From Candidatus Onthousia faecigallinarum (GTDB lineage Bacteria > Bacillota_I > Bacilli_A > RF39 > UBA660), in contig DVKE01000010.1 of the NCBI GenBank assembly GCA_018716225.1, positions 1-44,086 of the forward strand: a stretch of DNA of 44,086 bases. The letters run 5' to 3'. The notes under the pieces were generated by a model. It worked only from the letters and a program-made list of their open reading frames with translations, made no database searches and had not been told where the DNA came from. The translations under genes and the position numbers were made by a program. Positions 26,712 to 33,797 of the stretch are shown in pieces; within the stretch, counting starts at the first letter, position 1, and every line of letters starts with the position of its first letter.

Positions 26712-27299
26712 ATGGGAAAAATTTCAAATGCAATACAAATGTTAAATTATTTGAATACAGGAAATAAATATAGTGTTAAAGAACTTTCTGAAAAAATAGG
26801 TATTACAGAACGAATGATTAGATATTATAAAGCTGAATTAGAGCAAGCAGGAATTCCAATAGAAACTTTTATGGGCCCTAATGGTGGTTATTACATATTA
26901 AATCTTCAAAATCAGTATAATCATTTTAATAAATATGATCTTCAATTATTGGATAATATTAATACAATATTAGAAAAAATCGAATATCAAGATATTGAAA
27001 AATATAAAAAAATAATTAGTAAGATTAAATTCGCTAGTGATATCGAAGAAGAAAAAAGCAAATATTTTTTAGAAAATAGAACTGATAATAGTTCTGAATT
27101 ATATCATATTTTAAATGAGGCAATTTTAAATAATACACCTATAAAAATATTATATAGAAATTTAAATCAAGAATGGCAAGAGCGAGTTATTCATCCTTTA
27201 CAAATATTTAATTATGATAATAAATTTTATGTTACAGCATTTTGCGAATTAAGAGATGATATTAGACATTTTGAAATAAGCAGAATAAAGTTAAACTGA
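26712..27299 (+). CDS. Short WYL-domain transcriptional regulator
   Basis: 195 residues. The N-terminal winged helix-turn-helix has KYSVKELSEKIGITERMIRYY, and a GPNGGYYI wing. A helical linker leads into a WYL domain (TPIKILYRN, ERVIHPLQIFNYDNKFYVTAFC, RHFEISRIKLN). The usual C-terminal WCX extension is absent because the frame stops right after the SRI segment, so it is about a third shorter than common YafY-type proteins. WYL proteins sense ligands, often nucleotides, and commonly control defence or DNA-damage genes. AGGGTGAT precedes the ATG. It lies 65 bases upstream of a five-gene operon and most likely controls it. Confidence 0.85.
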   Translation: MGKISNAIQMLNYLNTGNKYSVKELSEKIGITERMIRYYKAELEQAGIPIETFMGPNGGYYILNLQNQYNHFNKYDLQLLDNINTILEKIEYQDIEKYKKIISKIKFASDIEEEKSKYFLENRTDNSSELYHILNEAILNNTPIKILYRNLNQEWQERVIHPLQIFNYDNKFYVTAFCELRDDIRHFEISRIKLN

Positions 27300-27364
27300 A
27301 GAACATTTTAGACACAATATTTCCTACATATGTGATAAAATAAACTTATGGATGGTGATAATTT

Positions 27365-27844
27365 ATGTCTAATAGAAAAATATTTCTTGATTTTGATGGA
27401 GTGATCTTTGATACAGAAAAAAGAGTTTTGGAGAGAAAAAATCAAAGACCAGATATTAGTTGGAATGAATTTTTTGAAAAGTTAAATTGGTTTGAATTGT
27501 TGGATGAGTCCGAAGTGATAAATAATGCCATCGAATATATATTAGAGGGACAATCAAAAGCAAAGCAAATTGCAATTTTAACTAAGGTTCATACTTTATT
27601 CGAAATGGAAGCTAAAGTAAAAGCATTAAGAAGCAGAAAAGTAGAAATACCGATATTTTTTGTTCCCCCACATGTGAAAAAAAGTCAAATATATTTACCT
27701 AATAATGGTGAAATTTTAATTGATGATAGTATTAAAAATTTAGTAGATTGGGAACAGAATGGTGGGAGAGGCCTTTATTTTAATGAAGCGTTAGATTCTT
27801 CAACACAATTTGAAACAATAAAATCTTTAAATAAAATTTTATAA
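27365..27844 (+). CDS. HAD-superfamily phosphatase, 5'-nucleotidase-like
   Basis: 159 residues. The first motif FLDFDGVIFDT carries both catalytic aspartates, the second motif threonine is in AILTKVH, and the third and fourth motifs read as the KKSQIYL lysine and LIDDSIKNLVDWEQNGG. The IDDSIKNLVDWEQNGG pattern resembles bacterial and phage 5'(3')-deoxyribonucleotidase-like HAD proteins, so a nucleotide or small phosphate ester is the likely substrate. It is the first gene of the operon, ten bases before the HAD-PRTase fusion, with GGTGAT ahead of its ATG. Very AT-rich, with frequent ATA and AGA codons. Confidence 0.8.
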   Translation: MSNRKIFLDFDGVIFDTEKRVLERKNQRPDISWNEFFEKLNWFELLDESEVINNAIEYILEGQSKAKQIAILTKVHTLFEMEAKVKALRSRKVEIPIFFVPPHVKKSQIYLPNNGEILIDDSIKNLVDWEQNGGRGLYFNEALDSSTQFETIKSLNKIL

Positions 27845-27854
27845 GGTGATATTT

Positions 27855-30191
27855 ATGATTACTGAAGAATTAAAGAAAAACTATGAAAAGGCTTTGGAAC
27901 AAAAGTATAATGCGGTATGTTTTGATATAGATGGTACATTAACAGAAGTTAATTCTACTAAAATAGATCGCCGAATTTTGCCAGTATTAGCTGATATATT
28001 GAAAAGGCATATACCTATAGTTTTCATTACGGGTAGAGGAGAAACTGGCTTAAATGATTTATTAGATGATATTGTTTATGACTTAAAAAATAAATATGGA
28101 GTTACTAAAAAACAATTGTTAAAAATGTATGCACTTACAAATGATGGGGCTAGAATATTTATGACTAGTAGTAATAGTGATCAACTTTTTAATGTTTCTG
28201 AATATATATCTTCCGAAGAAGATTTAATTAAATTAGAAGAATTAAATGATAAGCTTATAAAGCTATTAAAATCTTCTCCGTTAGGAGAATTCTGTAGAGT
28301 CACTTATTCGAAAGATTCTAAAACTAATGTGATATTTAATGTAAGATTATCTACCCTTATTGATAATGAAGAAATTAATAGTAAATTTGTTAATATGATT
28401 AATTCATTGATAGAAAATTCAGAGGATTCAAGTTTAAACTTGACAATAGGTATACATGGTGGTAATCAGGTTTTTCAAATTGGAACTGCAACAAAAGATA
28501 AAGCAATATTAATCGCCGAGCGCATAATGGGTATACCTCAAAATTCAATGTTAAGAATTGGTGATTGTGGAAATAAATATGGAAATGATTATTCTATGTT
28601 AAATTGTCCTCAAGGTTTTAGTGTTGAAAAAACCAGTGGGGATAATGATAAATGTTTTCCTATTATTGAAGAGGGGAAGATTATAACAGGCATAAATGGG
28701 ACTTTAGCTTTGTTAAAACAAGTTAAATTGTTACCTACTATTTGTTTAGAACATGCAATACAAAGTGATTATGCAAAATCATATGCTCAAATAGAAAAGA
28801 AAATGAATCAAGGAAAAAATGATAAGATTTCCTATTTTAATTGTTTAGTTAATAATAAATTTCAGTTAGCAGATGGCATTGGTGGATTGTATGATTCATC
28901 TAGTGGAAGTATAAAGATTCCCATGTATGAATGGATACTTATACCAGACAATAATCCATTAAAACAATTGTGGTTATCAAATAATAACTCTAGTTTGTGT
29001 TATGCAATGTATGATAATCAAAATGTTTTATTGAGAGGTTCGCGGGTATATTATTATTTTTTATCTCAACGAATTCATGATGAAAATACAAGAGAAGACA
29101 TAACTACTAACGAAATGATTTATGATTGGTTAAATAATAATGTTAAATTCTTATCGAAATCTTTAATAGCAATTGATAATATTTTGAATTTAAATGATTT
29201 AAACAATACTAAAATGATTTTAGGATTAACTGATAATGTTAGAAATCTTTTGTTGATTTTATTAAATCAAAAGATAGTTAGTAATGGTGTTGAAAAAAAT
29301 ATTATGTTGAACTTGGAAAAATTACCCAAAGATTCTTTGATTTATAAAATTTATAGTAATTTATTAAAAACAGAAAATTTAATGGAAAAAATCTCATTTC
29401 AGCAAAATTATAAAATTAATTATACTGATATAGATAATTTGATTAAAAATACAATTTCAGTTGTTAATAAATTTAAATTAGAATTTTGTGGTTTTAAGTC
29501 AAAAGAAAATTATTCCAAAGATTTTAGGGCATATAGAGAAATAGATAATTTTGCTGAAAATTTTATTACATGTTATTTAACTGTACAAAAAGATCCGAGC
29601 GTTTTTAATAAGGGAATGTGTGGTTTATGTTATGGCGGCTTGGAATTGCCTATTATAATGAAATCTATAGAAGAGCAAATAGCTGATGTTTCACTCTTAA
29701 AATTCAATAATAGTGTAACGGGTTATTCTAAAAAGCAATCATTAGAATTAAGATTTTTTGATATATTTAAACTTGGCGGAATTGATCTTTTTGAAATCGA
29801 TAAACAAAAAAAATATGTTTTGTTGGATGATAATTTATTAACAGGGAAAACAATGCAATTAGCTATGACAACTCTTTATGATATAGGAATAGATGTTGAA
29901 AAAATAGTGGCGGTTAGGTATCCCAGCGTAAATAGAATTAGTCAAATGTTTATGCCTAAGCATGGTGCTGTTGATTATAGATATTTTTTTGATTTTATAG
30001 AAGGTTTGTATTTTCCTAGCCCTTATAGTTGGAGGGATTCTTTTAGTACCAATCCATATGAGGATTCTTTGGGAGTTTTTGATTTGAATAGAAGAAAAAT
30101 ATTAGAAAGTTTGGCTAAAAATGGTGATTATTCTAAAAAAAGTGAAGTATTACATGTAAAAAGGAAGGTAAAACATGAGAGCAAAAGTTGA
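27855..30191 (+). CDS. HAD phosphatase-phosphoribosyltransferase fusion
   Basis: About 778 residues. Residues 1-290 are a Cof/sucrose-phosphatase-type HAD domain: CFDIDGTLTEV (D24 and D26), FITGRGE, a TKDKAILIAE lysine and LRIGDCGNKYGND. Residues about 290-590 are helical and unrecognised. The C-terminal part is a type I phosphoribosyltransferase: MCGLCYGGLELP resembles the N-terminal substrate loop and VLLDDNLLTGKT (residues 655-666) is the PRPP-binding motif. It could make or break an N-glycosidic bond with PRPP and then dephosphorylate the product. The GTG at 27846 is part of the AAGGTGAT site, so ATG 27855 is used. It overlaps the next gene by 17 bases. Confidence 0.85.
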   Translation: MITEELKKNYEKALEQKYNAVCFDIDGTLTEVNSTKIDRRILPVLADILKRHIPIVFITGRGETGLNDLLDDIVYDLKNKYGVTKKQLLKMYALTNDGARIFMTSSNSDQLFNVSEYISSEEDLIKLEELNDKLIKLLKSSPLGEFCRVTYSKDSKTNVIFNVRLSTLIDNEEINSKFVNMINSLIENSEDSSLNLTIGIHGGNQVFQIGTATKDKAILIAERIMGIPQNSMLRIGDCGNKYGNDYSMLNCPQGFSVEKTSGDNDKCFPIIEEGKIITGINGTLALLKQVKLLPTICLEHAIQSDYAKSYAQIEKKMNQGKNDKISYFNCLVNNKFQLADGIGGLYDSSSGSIKIPMYEWILIPDNNPLKQLWLSNNNSSLCYAMYDNQNVLLRGSRVYYYFLSQRIHDENTREDITTNEMIYDWLNNNVKFLSKSLIAIDNILNLNDLNNTKMILGLTDNVRNLLLILLNQKIVSNGVEKNIMLNLEKLPKDSLIYKIYSNLLKTENLMEKISFQQNYKINYTDIDNLIKNTISVVNKFKLEFCGFKSKENYSKDFRAYREIDNFAENFITCYLTVQKDPSVFNKGMCGLCYGGLELPIIMKSIEEQIADVSLLKFNNSVTGYSKKQSLELRFFDIFKLGGIDLFEIDKQKKYVLLDDNLLTGKTMQLAMTTLYDIGIDVEKIVAVRYPSVNRISQMFMPKHGAVDYRYFFDFIEGLYFPSPYSWRDSFSTNPYEDSLGVFDLNRRKILESLAKNGDYSKKSEVLHVKRKVKHESKS

Positions 30192-30852
30192 TGTTGATAA
30201 ATGGAAGCGAAAATTAGCATATGAGACTTTTTCTGATTATGATGATCCATATACTGGTATAGTGACTAAAATTAATGTAACTAATTTAGTTAATTATTGC
30301 AAACAAAATAATATTTCATTTTATGGTTGTATGACATACTTTGTATTAAATTCTATGAGTGCAATTGAAGCTTTTTATTATGGATATGGTAAAGAAGAAA
30401 ATGAAATTTCTGTTTATAAGTATGATGTTTTAGCGGCTACTGCAACAGTTATTAATAAAGAAAATGAGTTGAATTTTACAAGATATATTGAATATAACGA
30501 TGATATTTCAGATTTTATTTTAGATTTTTCCAATGCAACAAAGGATGCGTCTAGGAATTGCCCATATTATAAAATTCCGAATTTGGAAAATATGAATAAA
30601 ATTAATATAACATGTATTCCTTGGGTTTCTTTCTCAAACTTTAAAGACGCTGTTACTTTTCGTGAAAAAAACAGCAAGCCTAAAGTATGTTGGGGAAAAT
30701 ATTATTTACAAGACGATAAGTGCTTTTTAGATATTTCTTTATTGGTCAATCATGCTTTTCAAGATGGATATCATATGGGGGTATTTTTTAATAGTTTGCA
30801 ACAGAATATATATAATTTAGAAATAGAAAAACATTTAGTAAAGGTGAGGTAG
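30175..30852 (+). CDS. Chloramphenicol-acetyltransferase-fold acyltransferase
   Basis: 225 residues, CAT-sized. The catalytic motif HxxxDG is present as VNHAFQDGYHMGVFFNSLQ with H193, matching the HHAVxDGYH site of CAT, and the N-terminal WKRKLAYETFSDYDDP segment resembles the CAT opening. It should move an acyl group from CoA to a hydroxyl. Operon context with sugar- and nucleotide-handling enzymes suggests the natural acceptor is a pathway intermediate, not chloramphenicol, but a drug-resistance activity is not excluded. AAGGAAGG lies ahead of the ATG inside the upstream gene, consistent with coupled translation. Confidence 0.82.
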   Translation: MRAKVDVDKWKRKLAYETFSDYDDPYTGIVTKINVTNLVNYCKQNNISFYGCMTYFVLNSMSAIEAFYYGYGKEENEISVYKYDVLAATATVINKENELNFTRYIEYNDDISDFILDFSNATKDASRNCPYYKIPNLENMNKINITCIPWVSFSNFKDAVTFREKNSKPKVCWGKYYLQDDKCFLDISLLVNHAFQDGYHMGVFFNSLQQNIYNLEIEKHLVKVR

Positions 30853-30856
30853 GTTT

Positions 30857-31495
30857 ATGTTAAAGAAATATTGTAAACTTCAAAGTGATTGTGGCAATAT
30901 CAATTATATTGTGTATTTTCCGGAAGACAGGAAGAAAAATATGCCATTGTTGTTATTTTTGCACGGAATTGGGGAAAGAGGAGATAACATTCAAAATGTT
31001 GAAAAATATGCATTACCCAAATATATGAATCGATTTGATATTCCCTATATTGTTGTAGCTCCTCAATGTACAGCGAATAATTTTTGGGATTATCATTTAC
31101 GAGATGTGGAAAAAGTGTTAGAAGAAGTTTATCAAAAATATCACTATGATAAAGATAGAGTCTGTATTTTGGGAAGTAGTATGGGAGCTTTTGGAGCTTT
31201 TAATTATATCATGTCAAGACCCAACCTATTTAAAGGAATCGTATCCGTATCTGGTGGTATTATGTTGCCGATTCCAGGAACTCTATCTCCTTTAAAGGAA
31301 AAAGCAATTTTAATCTATCATGGGAGTGAGGATGATGTTATTGATGTTCAGAAAAGTGTTGAAGCTTATCATAAACTAGAAGAGATTGGGGCCAAAAAGG
31401 TTGAATTAAAAATTATAGAAAAGGATAATCATTTCTTAACTTCTCATGCTTTTAAAGATAAGTATTTGTATGAGTGGTTGGAAAAAAATATTTAA
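30857..31495 (+). CDS. Alpha/beta hydrolase (esterase-like)
   Basis: 212 residues. LLLFLHGIGERG gives the oxyanion-hole strand, the nucleophile elbow is ILGSSMGAFGAF (S108), an acidic residue follows in YHGSEDDVID, and the histidine is in KDNHFL. No signal peptide, so it is cytoplasmic. The layout resembles small carboxylesterase or feruloyl-esterase-like proteins. Four bases separate it from the acyltransferase gene, so the pair may add and remove an acyl group on the same compound, or the hydrolase may release a finished product. Base composition appears slightly less AT-rich than in the preceding genes of the operon. Confidence 0.82.
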   Translation: MLKKYCKLQSDCGNINYIVYFPEDRKKNMPLLLFLHGIGERGDNIQNVEKYALPKYMNRFDIPYIVVAPQCTANNFWDYHLRDVEKVLEEVYQKYHYDKDRVCILGSSMGAFGAFNYIMSRPNLFKGIVSVSGGIMLPIPGTLSPLKEKAILIYHGSEDDVIDVQKSVEAYHKLEEIGAKKVELKIIEKDNHFLTSHAFKDKYLYEWLEKNI

Positions 31496-31507
31496 GTAGG
31501 TGGAAAG

Positions 31508-33472
31508 ATGAAAGTAATTAGTATTGGAGATTTGGTTACTGATTTTTATTATAAAAATGGCAAGTTAGTAGGAGTTAATGGGGGAATGACTTCTCATAAC
31601 ATTATTGCTAATATTGCAAAATTCGGGTTGGAAACAGCAGTTTATGGAGTATGTGGTGCTGATAAAGCTGGAAATATTGCGATAAAAAGTTTAAAGGATC
31701 TTGGCGTAAATGGAGAGAATATAAAAATATTAGATTCCTTAAGAACACGTTGTTTTCATGTCTCTTATTTTGATAAAAATAACAAATTAGAATTTACTTC
31801 TAAAAAGCGTTGTCCTTTTTGTAATACTAAGAAGTGGTATGAAGAAAGTCAAATTGATCCCTGTGATATTTTGCAAAAGATTAGTGAAGAGGATGTTTTA
31901 GTCTTTGATAATTTGAATGCGAAAAATCAAATTATTATTGATGGTTGTGAGAATCGAAAAATGTTAGATCTAGGACAATATTTTGAACTTGATCATTATG
32001 AAAACGAGGAAATTGTTAAAAAAATACAATATAAATTCGACCTCATTAATTTAAACGAACGAGTTGAAAAATATTTAAAAGATCGATTTTTGGTAGAATC
32101 ATTAGAAGAGTTATATCAAATTTTGAAGCCTAAAATGATGATTGTGACGAGAGGGAAGAATGGTTCTGACTTTATATTTGATCACAATATAGTCCATAAA
32201 GAATTAACGAATCCTTCCCAAGAAGTAGATCCTACTGGGGCAGGGGATGCTTTTTTTGCAATGTTTATTTGTGAATATATTAAAAATAATTATATTATTG
32301 ATCCTAATTTTATTGATTTAACTTTTGAGAAAGCTACCAAACTTACGAAGAAAGTAGTGAAAAAGTTTGGGGCAAGAGGACATATCCAAAGTTTGTATAA
32401 AATTAAAAAGCTAGCGGGGGTTTGTACTTGTGATGATTTTGAAATTTCCGTAAGAAAACCAATGAAAAGATGTAATATCAATATTAATAATTTGGAAATA
32501 AGAGTGATTCATGCTGTTCATAGTAATGCTTATGAAAAATTATCTAAAATAAATTTTCAAGAAGTTTCAGATAGTATTTTTGTAGGTACGGGTGGTTCTT
32601 TTGCAGGAGCAAAATTTGGAGCGAGGGTTATTAACAATTTATATGGATCAAATACTCTTGCTTTTTATCCTAGAGATGTCTATTATCGAAATAATAGTAA
32701 GGTAGATCTTATATTTTTATTTACTTATTCCGGAACCACCAATGATTTATTTGCAGCGACTCATTCTATCGATAATAGGAATAAGTACATTATAACCAAA
32801 GGGGAAGTACAAAAAGTCGTAATGAAAACGGGAATTGCTAAAAACAATGTCATCTCTTATCGAACGAGTGCGAACAAAGGCAAAGAACGGGGCTTTTTAT
32901 CCTTTGAAGGTGCTCTTGCTCCTGCTAGTTTGTTTTTAAGACTATATTTTGAAAAGCAGGGAAAGAATGATGTAGATAATTTTATTCAAGATAGTATTAA
33001 TTATTGGAAAAATTATTTTCATCAGTATTTTAAAAATAACAAAAAGCAGTTAAAAGAATTTTTAAAACCAGGCAATTCCTTTAATATTTTTACGGGTGAT
33101 TTTACGGAAACGGCTAGTTGTGATTTAGAAAGTAAAATAATTGAATCTGGAATCTATCAATGTTTAATTCATGAAAAAAAGAATTTTTCTCATGGAAGAT
33201 TTATTCATTATGAACATTTAAGTCAGAAAAATAATATCTATTTTAAACAGAAGACTACTAGTCCTTATGAAGAAGTATTACTGGAATATTTAAAAGAAGG
33301 AAATACTTTTATGATTGAAAGTAGATATGATGGGATCTTGTGTGAGTATGATTTGTTGATCGCCACTCAATATTTTATCTATTTTGTAGCTAACTTTCTT
33401 GATATTGATATTTCAAAGCCAACTTATAGTGAAGATGCTATGAAAATCTATTTCTATAAAGGGAAATTATAA
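31508..33472 (+). CDS. PfkB-family carbohydrate/nucleoside kinase fused to a SIS domain
   Basis: 654 residues. Residues 1-300 are a ribokinase-fold kinase: GVNGGMTSHNIIANIAKFG near the N-terminus and DPTGAGDAFFAMF with catalytic D247. A Cys-rich insertion (KKRCPFCNTKKW, plus C119) and a CTC pair near 306-308 could bind a metal. Residues about 340-650 form a SIS domain with FVGTGGSFAGAKFG and FTYSGTTNDLF, the sugar-phosphate-binding loops of isomerases and GlmS-like enzymes. One chain could phosphorylate a sugar and then isomerise or bind it. It ends the operon, 12 bases after the hydrolase, with GTAGGTGG before ATG. I know of no standard pathway enzyme with this fusion. Confidence 0.85.
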   Translation: MKVISIGDLVTDFYYKNGKLVGVNGGMTSHNIIANIAKFGLETAVYGVCGADKAGNIAIKSLKDLGVNGENIKILDSLRTRCFHVSYFDKNNKLEFTSKKRCPFCNTKKWYEESQIDPCDILQKISEEDVLVFDNLNAKNQIIIDGCENRKMLDLGQYFELDHYENEEIVKKIQYKFDLINLNERVEKYLKDRFLVESLEELYQILKPKMMIVTRGKNGSDFIFDHNIVHKELTNPSQEVDPTGAGDAFFAMFICEYIKNNYIIDPNFIDLTFEKATKLTKKVVKKFGARGHIQSLYKIKKLAGVCTCDDFEISVRKPMKRCNININNLEIRVIHAVHSNAYEKLSKINFQEVSDSIFVGTGGSFAGAKFGARVINNLYGSNTLAFYPRDVYYRNNSKVDLIFLFTYSGTTNDLFAATHSIDNRNKYIITKGEVQKVVMKTGIAKNNVISYRTSANKGKERGFLSFEGALAPASLFLRLYFEKQGKNDVDNFIQDSINYWKNYFHQYFKNNKKQLKEFLKPGNSFNIFTGDFTETASCDLESKIIESGIYQCLIHEKKNFSHGRFIHYEHLSQKNNIYFKQKTTSPYEEVLLEYLKEGNTFMIESRYDGILCEYDLLIATQYFIYFVANFLDIDISKPTYSEDAMKIYFYKGKL

Positions 33473-33535
33473 GAGGTAATATATAGTTTTATAAGATTTT
33501 ACAAGAGAAAAAATTTATAGATAGCATTAAATTTC

Positions 33536-33564
33536 TTGTCATTCCTTGGGATCTATGATATATT
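33536..33564 (+). promoter_or_regulatory. Promoter of the ileS T-box leader
   Basis: TTGTCA, 17-base spacer, TATATT with an ATGA extended -10. The interval 33473-33535 before it holds no gene that I can see. Confidence 0.65.
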
Positions 33565-33570
33565 AACTCA

Positions 33571-33774
33571 TGAAAACAAGTGCGAAAGACGGAAGTAAGA
33601 GGTATTTTAAAGAGACTTCATGGTTGGTGGAAATGAAGAAAGAGCCTTACTTTAGATCACTTTCAAGTGTGCTTTGGGGATAAGCCAAGGTCGGGTTAAC
33701 CGTTATCAATTACGAGATAGAGGAATCTATGAATTAAGGTGGTACCGCGTTTTTTACGCCCTTAAGGCATAGAT
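33571..33774 (+). promoter_or_regulatory. T-box riboswitch controlling ileS
   Basis: The T-box core AAGGTGGTACCGCG is at 33736-33749. The leader before it is consistent with stem I, and TTTAGATCAC places an ATC isoleucine codon at 33656-33658 as the likely specifier. A terminator follows in which AATCTATG pairs with CATAGATT and TTAAGG with CCTTAA, ending in a T-run; the antiterminator would use the T-box. Uncharged isoleucine tRNA should bind the leader and allow ileS transcription. Confidence 0.92.
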
Positions 33775-33797
33775 TTTTTATTTTTAGGAGGGATTTT

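Noticed and set aside
30175-30852. Annotation as a true chloramphenicol resistance gene
   Set aside because: The active-site motif is present but the sequence is divergent and the gene sits in a metabolic operon, so only the fold-level call is supported.
26636-33500. Direct repeats flanking the accessory island (aaattagtagaggaatg versus aaattataagaggtaat)
   Set aside because: The match is imperfect and AT-rich, within chance expectation; no integrase or transposase lies next to the island.
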